The notes beneath the pieces were generated by a model that did not search any database, was not told the DNA's origin, and saw nothing but the letters and a program-made list of their open reading frames with translations. From assembly GCA_963921935.1 (NCBI GenBank), contig OY998180.1, positions 65,625,561 to 65,689,560 of the forward strand: a stretch of 64,000 nucleotides of DNA, written 5' to 3'. Made by a program: the position numbers and the translations under genes. Shown here piece by piece: positions 22,518-33,070 of the stretch (positions within the stretch are counted from its first letter, which is position 1; each line of letters starts with the position of its first letter). The DNA is from Galeruca laticollis (lineage: Eukaryota; Arthropoda; Insecta; Coleoptera; Chrysomelidae).

Positions 22518-23308
22518 TTAAAAGTTGTTTTGAGCTATGCAGTCTATCTAGGAAATCTAGTAGTAATTTGTTATTTCCTTATTGTAGGTATATAGTATTG
22601 CATGCTGGTTCCTCTTCTGGATTTATTCCTGGAGCAGGGCTGGTTTTTTCTTCCAAAAAACAAGATGGTGATTACCACGGTGAAATGAACCGAGAAAATT
22701 TTTTGCATTGGTTTGAATACCAGCTTTTAGTGAACTTGGAAGAACCTGCCACAATTGTAATGGATAATGCAAGTTATCACAGTACAGTTATCAATAAAGT
22801 ATCAACAACAGCTACGTAAAAGGCTGATATACACAACTGGTTGATACAAAATGATATTTCCTCTTGAAAATACTTTCCTCAAAACCCAATTATTGAATTT
22901 AGTACAACGGTAAGTTGATATAAACATTTTTCAATATATTATGGTAATACTTAGATAACTTATTTTGTTTAAATATATGCATTTTTGTAGGAATAAACCA
23001 CCAACAGTATATGAAGCTGACATAATATCTGAAAAATATGGTCACAAAGTGCTTCGACTTCCCCCTTACCACTGTATGTTCAACCCAATAGAACATATTT
23101 GGGGCATAGTGAAAAAATGTTATAGGGATCATGTGAGAACTGATGGTTCCTTAACAGAACAAATAATAGGTCAAAGACAGTAGAGCACACTGAAAAAATT
23201 ATACAAGATGCGTGGGATAAAGAAGTAGTATTTAATAGACAGGATGTGCCTCCACTTATTATTAATTTTGACTGTGACGATGAAGATAGTGATGATTTTG
23301 TAGTGTAG

Positions 23309-24404
23309 TAGTGGAAATCTTGTGTTTTATTTTTTGTATATTTTCATCCAATTTGCTTTATTCGCATCTTTTCAAAATCACTAATAACTTTTATTAAATT
23401 AATTAGGTACAGTTATTTTATAATACACAAATTAAAACAACGACCACAGTATCTCTACATAAATAATACTGATAAAATGGGAGATTTTTCATTTTTATAT
23501 CTTGTAACAAAATTTTATTTTGTCTATCTATATTTTTCTTTTCCATTCTATTTTTATTATAATAAATATAATAGATGGTGTATAAAGAAACAATATTTAA
23601 ATTTGCATGAAGATGATTACAGCTTGTATTGATTCCTTTTAGCGTAAACCCTTGCAGTGGTCTTGAAGATGGTTCTATAGAGCATAGAATAAGGTATAAG
23701 GACCTACAGTTCGTCAGTTAACCCCTTTTCTATGTAAAATAATTAAATATTAATTCGAATATAGAATGATTGGTTACTGTTTCTCGTATCTTATCCATAG
23801 TTTTTCATGAATAAATATTTATATTAAATTAATCAAGTGTATGATACAAGCCTTTTATTTTTAAATAAATATTTTTGCATTACGCCCTACGAGGCACGGA
23901 ACAATTAAAAATGATAACTGTTAATCTAACATCAGATTGACTTTCCTAGTTTTCGTTCAGTAAAGGAAAAAACTACAGCTTGGCAACATCACAATATTTT
24001 GTTTTGCAACGTTATCGTCTTTTTATCGTAAATAAACTATAGTATCAATGTTCTCAATATGAATATAGCCGGTTGATTTCTACTAGTATAACAAAATTTG
24101 AAGATATACCCGACAATTTGAAATTTTAAAAACTTCCGCCATTTTAAAATTTTGAATATTCCCGCAGACATTAATGACAGTGTCTATGTCACTCACAGAA
24201 CAAAAAGTTTTATTATGTCACTGCTATGGTGGCGCCTTTATGAAGTGGTAACAAAAGTTTACTTCAAGTGAGCTATCTTCTTTTTTAATAGTAGTTATAC
24301 GATCTGTGACAAGTAGTAATAGGGCAAAGCGCTCCTGCCCTTAGGCGAACAGATATATGACAACTATTGGCGCCGTAATATAAAATCGTAACAAGACGAG
24401 TAGA
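23309..24404. other. Non-coding 3' part of the DDE transposon and its right flank
   Basis: 23309-24042 is the untranslated right end of the DDE transposon, closing with the inverted repeat. 24043-24404 is flanking sequence with no recognised coding. It includes a C/G-containing stretch near 24320-24350 that I cannot assign. Confidence 0.5.
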
Positions 24405-24930
24405 AATAATGAGCAATGATATATTTTTGGAGTTAAGAACAGACTTCGATAATTGTGTTGATTTTTCGCTGCAATTGGACGAATCAACAGATGTAATTTT
24501 ACGATTTCAAAGTTTACTCATCTGAAAGAACATAGTACTGGACAAGAGCTGTTGTATACTGTCAGAAATATTATTTCTTCTGAGAAAATTCTAATATCAA
24601 AAATTGAATGAAAACCGATGGCGTCCCAGCTATGGTGGGTTGTGGATAAGGGTCTCATGGCGTAATGTCGCAAAGATGAAACTTATTCGCAACTCCTCTT
24701 TTACCACTGCATCATCCATCAGCAAGCACTATTTGGAAAATTTGTAAAACAAATCAACGTTATGAAATTGGCAGTGAAATTTGTAAACAAGATTATAGCT
24801 CAAGCGTTGTACATGGCTACTGGTGAATTTGGCTATGGTCTGGTCAACAGTTTCTTCATCGGGGGCCATATGGAGATCACTATTATGGCAGTACTAGGGT
24901 GCATCAACATCGTTCCTTAATACTTTATTT
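24405..24930 (+). pseudogene. hAT-type (ZBED5-like) transposase fragment, degenerate
   Basis: In broken plus-strand frames three hAT landmarks appear in order: FSLQLDESTDV (about 24450-24490), KTDGVPAMVGCG (about 24612-24645) and YHCIIHQQALFGKF (about 24700-24745). A KLAVKFVNKII segment follows. The DESTD and TDGxPAM boxes with the HCIIH motif are characteristic of the ZBED5/FAM200-like hAT transposases of animals. Stops and frameshifts separate each block; N-terminal zinc finger and C-terminal dimerisation regions are not visible. No terminal inverted repeat was found. Confidence 0.7.
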
Positions 24931-25049
24931 CGAAATCGTTGGATAACGTTAATGTTACTTCTACTAACACACCCTCAAAGCTGCATATCATATGTGCAAA
25001 CGAGTTTCAATAAATGTTTGTAGAGGAGCAGTTTGTGGTGTGTTGACAA

Positions 25050-26650
25050 CTTGGAGCTTCCTCCTAGCAGCCAGTACATCATTTATATTTCGTCTCAAGC
25101 TCTCCGCGTTTCTTTTTAACGTCGACTCTCCAGCGAAGTCTAGCGTGGAGTGACATTCCCAAATACTTGGCAGTGTTAGTATAAGGTATTTGAGCGTCGT
25201 TGATTGTTATTTCGATATTTCGGTCTTGTTTATTGGTAAAGTTAACAAAAGTAGATTTGCTTTCATTCAACTTGATACGCCATCTTCTAGTCCAGATGTT
25301 AATCTGATCTATGGATTGTTGCAATTGTCCCTTAGCTTCTTCATAGTTATTTTCAACGCCCAGAACAGCAGCATCATCAGCAGACGTTGCAATAGTAACG
25401 TGTTCAAGTTTAGGTATGTCATTGGTACAGAATAAGTGAAGCACTGGGCCTAGTACACTACCCTGTGGTACCCCTTAATTTCTGTTAGTTGAGAGTGTGC
25501 TTCTTCCTGTCTTATTCTAAAATATGGGTCTGATATATAAGATTTCAAAAATTCTGAATACAGGCATGGTAGTAACATTCTCACCTTGTAGTTAGGTCCC
25601 TTATGCCAAACTTTATCAAAATCCTGGACACGTCTAGGAAAGCGGTAGAGCACACATTCTTTTCCTCTAAGGACTTTTCAATCATGTTTGTGATTATGTG
25701 AACTTTATGATGGTTGAGTGTTTTTCTCTGAAACGAAATTGATACGAAGGAATGACATTCTTTTGGTCTATTATATATTTTAATCTCTTCAAGAGCAATT
25801 TTTCGTACAGTTTCGATATAACAGACAGCAAAGAGATTGGCGGGTAGGATATAACTTCATGGGGAGGTTTACCTGGCTTGGTATCATCATAACCCATACT
25901 AGTTGCCATAACTTAGGTATGTATTTTAATCTGAATAACGCATTAATTAAGTTGGTCAATTTCACAATAGAATTGTGTGGAAGTTGCTTCAGGATTTCAC
26001 TGGTAATGAGATCAAATCAAGGACCTTTTTAGGATTTATGTTAGTCTTAACTTCTATACAAACTTGTTCTGGCAAAGTAGGCCTCACGACGACTGAGTTC
26101 TGTTCTGGTTCATTCCAGTTTTGTGGTACTTCACCTTCGTTGGACTGCAAAGTTTTTTCGAAAGGTTCCGCGAATCAATATGGTTATATGATTTTTGCAT
26201 CTTATCTCGTGCCCAAGTTCCATCTTGCTTTCTAATTGGTTGATTATGTAGGAAAGGCCTTAATAGTTTTGTCATAGGTTAATTCACTCAGGTATCCATC
26301 AATAGAGTCATTTTTAATGCGCTTGATTTCTCGTTTCAATTGTTGTGTGATATTGTTTAAAGTTGTTTTATCAGCTGGTGCTCTGGTCTGATGCCATTTT
26401 CTTCTAATTTACCATTTTTCTGTTATAAGATCCCTGATCTGTTCCGGATAATTATTTGAATTTGTTTTGTATTCATCTTCAGGGGTGTTTGACGAAGTTG
26501 CTTGCTGCGTATTTGTTACAAGAATGTCTACTTCATGATCTAACTAATGTACCGTTTCCAATGGAACAATCAGGGCAATTATCTACTCAAGTTTGATTTC
26601 AAAGCTTTGCCAGTTCATTCTTTTGTTCACTAGTTTAGATGTATTAGTTT
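25050..26650 (-). pseudogene. Jockey-like non-LTR retrotransposon (LINE), partial and degenerate
   Basis: Minus strand, from endonuclease-RT linker to RT thumb. About 26650-26280 holds a VNWQSFE segment, an EEIVDILVTNTQQA-like stretch and QLKREIKRIKND, typical of the region between endonuclease and RT in Jockey elements. RT pieces follow: KPGKPPHEVISYPPISLLS (about 25880-25825), FREKHSTI, a decayed DFDKVWH block, a TSADDAAVLG box replacing the usual FADDTAIL (about 25380), and KTKYLGM-like YTNTAKYLGMSL near 25165. Multiple frames are used, so it is dead. Neither a 3' tail nor ORF1 was identified. Confidence 0.8.
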
Positions 26651-26835
26651 TCGCCAACCCTATCTACGATGCGAGAAAATAATTGATTCACCCCAAAGAA
26701 AGCTGTAATTTTCGATTACTCTTGTGATATTTTTACGTTTTTCACGAAAAAAAGGGTTATTAGAAAAAAATCCTGTGTGCGTATGTCGTCATCGGCCACT
26801 TTCTGTAATTATGCCTTGTTAGCAGGATACAATCT

Positions 26836-27085
26836 CCGGAGTGGATCAAGTCATCAAATTTATGATTGGTATTGTTCAAGCCATCTCACCGATGAACCCT
26901 ATTGATTTTCAACTCAACAGAGCCAGTACAACGGGTACTATAATACCTGTAGTACTACATCTTCAGAGAAATGTCGGTTTGCAGAGCCAGTGCAACTGGC
27001 CCTGTAAATACAGATATACTACATTTTTGGAGAAATGTAGGTTTGTTAGTACGATACAGCCTCCGGTATGTACACAAGTGACCAA
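26836..27085 (+). repeat. Dispersed repeat family, copy A
   Basis: It shares the core ATCTC..GATGAACC then GATTTTCAACTCA, AGAGCCAGTACAACGGGT and ACTACATTTTTGGAGAAAT with copies B, C and D. Copy A also has an internal tandem duplication of about 64 bp starting at each CAGAGCCAGT (about 26928 and 26980). It ends near a GATACAGCCTCCGG string and a TGTACACAAGTGACCAATTT tail. Confidence 0.7.
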
Positions 27086-27244
27086 TTTTATTGTTTTAAA
27101 TGAAAATTACTGTTTCTAGATAATTTCACAGTATATTTAGAAAATGTTGACCATTCTAAGAAATTTGACAATTGTCAATTGTGAGTTTCATTTAAAACAG
27201 TAATATGAGTAGATTTCACGAAGTAAGGGTCGAGACAGTTAATT

Positions 27245-27435
27245 TGATATTGTTAAAGGCATCTCGTAGATGAACCTTATCGATTTTCAGCTCACCAGAG
27301 CCAGTATAATGGGTTCCATAAATCAAGATATTCTACATTTTTTAAGAAATTTTGGTTTGTTACCACAATACAGCCTCTGAAGTGTATATACGCGGAAAAG
27401 TTAGTTTTAATCTTTAAAACCGATTATTTTCTTTT
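27245..27435 (+). repeat. Dispersed repeat family, copy B
   Basis: Core as in copy A (GGCATCTCGTAGATGAACC, GATTTTCAGCTCACCAGAG, ACATTTTTTAAGAAATTTTG, ACAGCCTC). It ends with CGGAAAAGTTAGTTTTAAT followed by CTTTAAAACCG, an ending shared with copy D, which suggests a true element terminus there. Confidence 0.7.
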
Positions 27436-28469
27436 TGTATCACATTGTCACGCAGTGTAAGAAGTATGGGAGAGTGGTCCGAGTTCTACATCCATATAGT
27501 TTCGAATTAACTTGTAAACTATACAATATTTTCAATTTTAAACGGTTCTATCTCGTGAATTTTGAATTTTATTTCTTGTGTAATATTTTTGTTAACGAAT
27601 GAAACCACAAACACAATAACCCCAAGTAAAATCCCAACACAATCCCGTAACATTTCATGTTAAAACGCAAATAACAAATTATTTTTAATGGGTTTCAGGG
27701 GACAACCACATATCCATTAAATTAACAATTGACAATCAACAACGCAAATCGCTTTTGAATCGTCCCTTTGTATATTTTTTCCTCAATAATTTCTACCCAA
27801 ATGTCGTCCAATAACTACCGAATGCTCTCTACCACAAAAACAATTACGGTGCCAATTATAGCGGCAAATATTAAAACCAGAAATCAAAGCCAGTTACGGT
27901 CGTAATTAAGATAATTCCATCACATATATCTGCATCCATCTAGTCATCTATTAGCGTGCTTTGTGTTTGTTTTGGGGGGATTGTTATAGCGTGACCACGT
28001 TTGTTGTTTCTTTGCTCCGCTCATACTGATTTGGTTTGTAATGAATACGTCAATCAAATGTACTTTGCCGTTCATTGATATTTCATAATTTTCCGTTATA
28101 AATAAACGTCACAAGTGAATTTTATAATTGTCATGGTGCGTTATAACAATGAAATGTTTCTACAAAATAAATAGTCATAGATTATACGATTAACCATGTT
28201 TATCTCATTTGAATTATTGATAGATTCAGTACCAGGTGAATATATTTCACACTTGATTATGTCAATCAGTTTAGTAACAAAAGAACAAATTTGAATAATC
28301 AAGCTTCATTTACAGTGGAAAAAATACATGTGACTGGCTTCTCGAAGATCCAATTTTATGCAAGTAGGACTACTAGTGTTACTATTTATATATCTGGCTA
28401 TAATTAAATAAAAGCAAATATTTATGGTCGAAATTGGTTTATTTAATATTCAAAATATTTTTCTAATAC

Positions 28470-28740
28470 CCTTTTTTCTTCCTTTGAATGAATATTCAAA
28501 GTACTTTCCCACTCCGATTGGGGTAACTACAAAACATGCGTTTTGAATCAATCACAAGCTTGTTTGGTCATTGAAAATAATTGACTGCGTAATTCATTTT
28601 TGATATAAGAAAATTGAACAGTTATTGGGTGCCAAATCTGGGCTATAGGGACTCATCAATTCGATGTTTCGGCTGTTACAAAATTCCATTCTTTGAGCCT
28701 TAGTCAACTGTGTTGATATTATACAGTCCTCAATACACTT
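28470..28740 (-). pseudogene. mariner-family transposase C-terminal fragment
   Basis: On the minus strand, frame-broken peptides match the end of a mariner transposase. There is a NIELMSPYSPDLAPNN segment (about 28660-28615), containing the SPDLAP box and the third catalytic acidic position of DD34D transposases. Fragments resembling KLV..FK.HVL, P.SEWEK and YFEYSFK follow (about 28545-28475). The first two catalytic residues and the N-terminal DNA-binding domain are missing. No inverted repeats were identified, so it is a decayed scrap of about 90 codons. Confidence 0.65.
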
Positions 28741-28992
28741 TTAACCCTTGAGTGGTGACGGCCGGTCTAATAGACCGAAGAAATGTTTAAGTCTACATAT
28801 TTCATCAAATTCGGTGGAACGAGCCGGTTGACATCCGATTACCTTCCTACCAGCTCTTTTTATTTGCTGCTTTATTTTGGATTTTGGTCTAGTAGTCCGA
28901 CGTCACTGTTCGTGTCTTGAAATTAGTAATCTTATAGAAGAATTGTCAGTCCGTTGCACTGGTAAGAATTTGTTGAAACTTGACTTATCGAG

Positions 28993-28996
<4 letters not shown>

Positions 28997-29061
<65 letters not shown>
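28997..29061. repeat. (TA)n microsatellite
   Basis: About 65 bp of pure TA dinucleotides. Dispersed-repeat copy C begins about 100 bp to its right. Confidence 0.95.
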
Positions 29062-29063
<2 letters not shown>

Positions 29064-29164
29064 CTTAAAATATGAAGTCTTTTATTTATTAATAAAGAAT
29101 ACTTCACTTTTATTTAGAAACTTAAGTACCTACTACATGTATACAATTGTGAGCAGCTGACATT

Positions 29165-29330
29165 CTTATTTTGATTTGTTGGCACGATACAGCCGGAGTG
29201 TATACAAGTGGCCAAATTTTTGTTTGTACATTATTCAGGGCGTTCTTCAGATAAACCTTATCGATTTTCAACTCACCAGAACCAGTACAATGGGTCCTAT
29301 AAATCCAGATATACTACATTTTTGATATGT
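29165..29330 (+). repeat. Dispersed repeat family, copy C
   Basis: Same blocks as the other copies but starting in a different phase. The GATACAGCCGGAGTGTATAC block comes first, then TTCAGGGCGTTCTTCAGAT, GATTTTCAACTCACCAGAA and ATATACTACATTTTTG. The permuted order implies that the parent is a tandemly repeated unit of roughly 170-180 bp. Confidence 0.65.
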
Positions 29331-30690
29331 TCCGGAGAAATTTTATTGATCCTTTCAAGAAAGCAATGAAACCGGGACCCGAGGTTTTTCGATTTTTAGC
29401 TCTAACGGTACTCCACTAAATCGCTTCCATTGAAGTTGACAGAACGATTTATCGTGAGAAAATATCAATTGAGAATATTTGATAGCTAAACTAAAGATTT
29501 CCAGATTCGCCACTGACTTGGCTCTTTGTGGTCTTTTGCAAAGACTTTCGCAGTTAGTCTCTATCTTACGAAACAAAAAAATGTCCGAAATATTCAATTT
29601 ATCATCAAGTTGACAAGTATATGAGACTATCACTCATTCATGACGGGTGTAGCTGAATAGGGAAATGTCAAGTCGAAATTTCGAGATAAGATACATTTAT
29701 TAATTGCTTATTGTGTTAGTTTCAAGGAATTTCACTTAATTTTAAACAGATAAGTTGATAAAAAGTGTGCTGTAATACTTTCGGAGTCTAATATATATTA
29801 ATTGATTTAAATGAGCCTATATGATCACTAATCACTCCTATTAGTCACCATATACATTAATCCAATACATATAAACAACATAACCCAAATAATGCATAAA
29901 ATAATCAATCAAGAATCTTATTGCTGGAAAATAAAATCGAGGGAATGATGATAGTGATTACAACCCAGAAATTCAATGGCAAGAACGTACTCTCTTTGGT
30001 TGTTATGAAATTTTTTAATCTCATCCATTCCTTCAAGCTCTATCATGTATCACATTTGAATACGGGTGTAGGTAAAGACTAATTATTCAAATTCATATGC
30101 CAGCTTCTGTTGTACGATGTTGAATAGCTGATTATGCCAGTGTAGATAATTAGTGTTCTTTATGTATAAACACATCGACGATATATTTTGTATAGTCTCC
30201 GATATTTAGTGGCACTTTCTACGCTTGTTCGACAACATTCGAGTCTTTAATAATAAATTTTTTGTAGTTGCTGATTACCTGCTCCTCTCTTTGTTGTTGT
30301 AATCGATGTCCCGTCAGATAGTGACGTTTCTTTATTGATATATAACTAGTTTATATGGTGGCAATGATTTCCATGTAGTGCTTTTTGTGTCCACTCTACA
30401 TGTTTTGCATAAGTCCGGATTTCCAGGACCATATTTTGTGTTGCTAAAATTAACTATGTCAGTTAGACTCATAGTAGTTCTAGGATTGGATAACGTTGGG
30501 GAAGGACATTTTTGTTTTGTCATTTGAAAATGTCTCAAATAAGTTTTTGACCACTTTAGTATTTCTAATGGATATGTTAGAATGGACAGGTCTTAATATA
30601 TATTTATATCATCCTTATTGATTATACAGTAATACCATATCTAATTTGAGGAAAGGTCAATTGCAAACAACGCTCTCTAACTAAGCAACG
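29331..30690. other. Unassigned sequence
   Basis: No recognised gene. Short open minus-strand frames at 29355-29633 (92 codons) and 30332-30538 (68 codons) have no motif I can name, and their composition does not argue for real coding. Confidence 0.4.
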
Positions 30691-30706
30691 ACATTTTTGG
30701 TAGCAA

Positions 30707-30731
30707 CGGGCGTTATTTTTCATAACGCCCG
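30707..30731. other. Perfect short hairpin, GGGCGTTA family
   Basis: CGGGCGTTAT, a 5-base loop TTTTC, and ATAACGCCCG form a perfect 10-bp stem about 40 bases beyond the end of the Crypton-like frame. The same GGGCGTTA..TAACGCCC stem occurs at 39973-39995. Confidence 0.75.
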
Positions 30732-30769
30732 CAAATAAATGTCAACATATTCACACATATACAAATATT

Positions 30770-31372
30770 TATTTCAAATTAAATGTACAATTTTAAAGCA
30801 CCCTTGAAAAGTGAATTCCACTAGGCTCGGGCCTCCGCACGCCAATCGTTTCATTTGCCGTGACAGCGTGCTTTGTTGGATGGACAACGTGTTTACCTTT
30901 GTGGAAGTATGCGTGTCTATACCAGCCACCAAACGAGCATTATTTCGCTTTGAACATACGTTATCGTCTATATATCTCTGAGCCACCGATGAGCTCTTCC
31001 AGCACCCAACTGCATTAAACCTGTCATGTACCCTCCAGCATCTAAGTGAAGTGTGCCTGATGTACACAGCAGACAATGTCCCGTATACATCGTAGCATCA
31101 ACCAACCCCAAATATTTTGCAATTTTAGATGGGATACTCCCGAAAGTATTTTTGCCTACGGGCTGAGATGTGCAGCGATTTCCTCGCAGACACAAAAAAC
31201 CTGACGTCCGCCACGTCCTCAGGCAGCAGAGACGGATTAATTTCATTTCAGACATGTCATCTCCTGCAATGACCATGAAGCTTCTAGCCTTTTCATTTTT
31301 CGCCTTAGGAATATTTACGTACAGGGAACACGTGAAGGTTGGAACAAGTTCTTTAAAATATTGATTTGGCAA
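30770..31372 (-). pseudogene. Crypton-like tyrosine recombinase fragment
   Basis: The minus strand carries two frames that continue each other. The first (31372 to about 31060) has a CTSQPVGKNTFGSIPSKIAK segment and ends in MYTGHC, matching the approach to the catalytic Arg box of Crypton recombinases. The second (about 31060-30770) has an AVGCWKSSSVAQRYIDD segment, the box with the conserved W and the nucleophilic Tyr (GWxSxxVAxxYI in relatives). The R box between them is scrambled by a frameshift near 31060. Crypton recombinases cut and join DNA through a 3'-phosphotyrosine. The N-terminal half is missing and the frame is broken. Confidence 0.75.
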
Positions 31373-31679
31373 TTGAGGAAGAAAAGCTCAGACACGTCGA
31401 TTTCATTTTTCAGTTGCGTATTTTTTGGTATACTCATATTTTTGATGACGTCATCACTGTTCGAGATATGACATCATCATAATTTCCTTAATGACAATAC
31501 CCTATTTCGAAAGTACCATAAAAAACGCTTTTTTCTGTGTACATATATCATATTTTTTTGTGTTACATAAACAGGACTAAATAAATCTTGATAAGTATTA
31601 AATTAAATGCTCAAATGGCAAACCATTTGCTTCTTGACGATATGCAAGGTGATGTTAAAACTCATACAACACAAGGTTA

Positions 31680-32440
31680 TTTAAGTTGACGCCCCCCCCA
31701 GTAGATATTTTGAATAAAAATATATATGGTCCTTGTACTTCTAATGCACCAATATGACCCATGATTTATTATCATTGCACCACATTCTCCGGGAGACTAC
31801 AGCTGTTTGTTTATGGGGTGAGTCAAATAAACGCTAGCCCCCCCCCCTCCCCCAAATCGGAATTTTCAAATTCTGTACTTTGCACCATCAAGCGCTTGTT
31901 AGTAGTATCGCATTATTCAGAGTAAAGTTGGCCCTTCCCCCAATTACAGTTTGCTAAAAAGATATACTGCAGTCGAATCCACTTCTAATGCACTCATATG
32001 CACCACCAAGAAAAACAAATCCCCCCCCTACTTAGTTAAACCTCAATATTCAAAGTAAAGTTGACCCCCCCATTATAATTTTCAAACAAAATAAATGGCA
32101 TCGGAATCCATTTCAAATACACTCCTATGTACCACCAACAAAACAAAGTCCCTTCATCCTCTAATCAGTTAAATCTCATTCATAGTAAAGTTGGGCCCCC
32201 GGCGACAATTTCCGAAACAAGTATAGGGCACTGGAGTACACTCATAATGCACTCATAAGCACCACCAACAAAAACAAAATTCCCCCTTCCCTAATTTAGT
32301 TAAAGGTTATTATTTAAAGTGAAGTTGCCCCCCGCCCTAATGAAAATTTCCGAAAAAAATATATGGCAGCGGTATCCACTCCTTATGCACTATTATGCAC
32401 CACCAACAAAAACAAAATATTCCGTTTTCCCGAATATAAA
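31680..32440. repeat. ~132-bp tandem repeat with C-rich tracts
   Basis: Units start AGTAAAGTTG followed by a run of C at 31921, 32054, 32184 and 32319 (spacings 133, 130 and 135). A diverged start lies near 31682 and a poorly matching unit around 31820. Each unit ends with a conserved ATGCACTCATATGCACCACC-like segment and ACAAAAACAAA. Units are diverged from one another, so the array is old. Confidence 0.85.
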
Positions 32441-32489
32441 AAGCATATTCCTTCCCCTTAGCCGAAAAAATTAGAAAATTGCCAAAATC

Positions 32490-32566
32490 ATGGCAATCCT
32501 TAGTGAAAAAGAGGCCGGAAAATTATCTAGAGGTCAGAAAGTGTGTTTATCTGTTGTTCAAAAGTG
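32490..32566 (+). other. Short orphan exon-like frame
   Basis: ATG near 32490 opens 24 codons (MAILSEKEAGKLSRGQ at the start) that run into CAAAAGTGAGTAG, which contains a good 5' splice-donor string GTGAGT. It lies just after the tandem repeat. It could be a first exon of a mobile element; I do not recognise the peptide. Confidence 0.25.
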
Positions 32567-32767
32567 AGTAGTTTTCGTATGCTAGAAAGAAAAAACGTTG
32601 TAATTCTACTATGCGCGTAATGTGACCTTTCGCACTACTTAGGTTAAGTACTTTAAAATGTCAGAAGTCAGAATTTCGACTGATAAACAACGCCTAAGTC
32701 TTTCTCGCAAACCATGCGTGCCTAAGGGGTTTGATCTCTCTACACATATCCATGTTGTATGATGGAC

Positions 32768-32831
<64 letters not shown>
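32768..32831. repeat. (TA)n microsatellite
   Basis: About 62 bp of mainly TA dinucleotides, with ATATATAAATA at the left edge. It directly abuts dispersed-repeat copy D. Confidence 0.9.
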
Positions 32832-32832
<1 letters not shown>

Positions 32833-32835
<3 letters not shown>

Positions 32836-33070
32836 TTCAGGGCATCTTGTAGATGAACCTCATTGATTTTTATCTCTCCAGAGCTAGTACAACGGGTGCT
32901 ATGGTACCCGAAGTGCCACATTTTTGCTAATTTTTGGAGAAATTTCGGTTTGTTAGCACAATACATCCCCCGAATTGTATATAAGTGAAAATTTCATGAT
33001 ATAATATTGTTCAGGGTATCTCACAGATGCGGAAAAGTTAGTTTTAGTCTTTAAAACCGTTTATTTATTT
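32833..33070 (+). repeat. Dispersed repeat family, copy D
   Basis: Blocks: TTCAGGGCATCTTGTAGATG, TCCAGAGCTAGTACAACGGG, TTTTTGGAGAAATTTCGGTT and TAGCACAATACATCCCCCG. A second TTGTTCAGGGTATCTCACAG start near 33009 shows the tandem nature of the unit. It finishes with CGGAAAAGTTAGTTTTAGTC and TTTAAAACCG, as copy B does. Confidence 0.7.

Larger units (their letters stand above)
20009..23308 (+). pseudogene. DDE-superfamily (DDE_3, IS630/Tc1-like) transposase with introns, broken
   Basis: Six exon-like blocks with GT..AG borders: about 20009-20122, 20271-20450, 20513-20679, 20724-20840, 22588-22909 and 22991-23308. Block 2 has a helix-turn-helix-like segment (VAEALQLSITTVNRIAA). Block 4 has the first catalytic Asp (CLDETWIF), block 5 the second (IVMDNASYHS), and block 6 the Glu (PPYHCMFNPIEHIWG). 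The protein ends in an acidic tail (DCDDEDSDDFVV). Lesions are a stop in block 3 (near 20554), a stop and frameshift in block 5, and a frameshift near 23180. The fourth intron is swollen by the Helitron. It would cut and paste the element bounded by the 29-bp inverted repeats at 12191 and 24042. Confidence 0.85.
12191..24042 (+). mobile_element. DDE DNA transposon (IS630/Tc1-mariner group, possibly Sailor) with nested insertions
   Basis: The outer ends are perfect 29-bp inverted repeats starting CTATAGTTTATTTACG (12191-12219 and the complement at 24014-24042). TA lies on both sides (12189-12190 and 24043-24044). Between them is a multi-exon DDE transposase at 20009-23308. Removing the errantivirus plus its CAGC duplication (7492 bp) and the Helitron (1562 bp) leaves an element of about 2.8 kb. 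The spacing from the second Asp to the Glu, estimated across broken exons, is about 82 residues. This is far from the DD34 spacing of classic Tc1/mariner and points to the Sailor-type DD82E group, though that assignment is an inference. Confidence 0.8.
26651..28469. other. Unassigned sequence with two copies of a dispersed repeat
   Basis: No protein homology is seen. It contains copies A and B of the dispersed repeat family (entered separately) and otherwise AT-rich DNA without recognisable genes (27440-28469). Confidence 0.4.
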
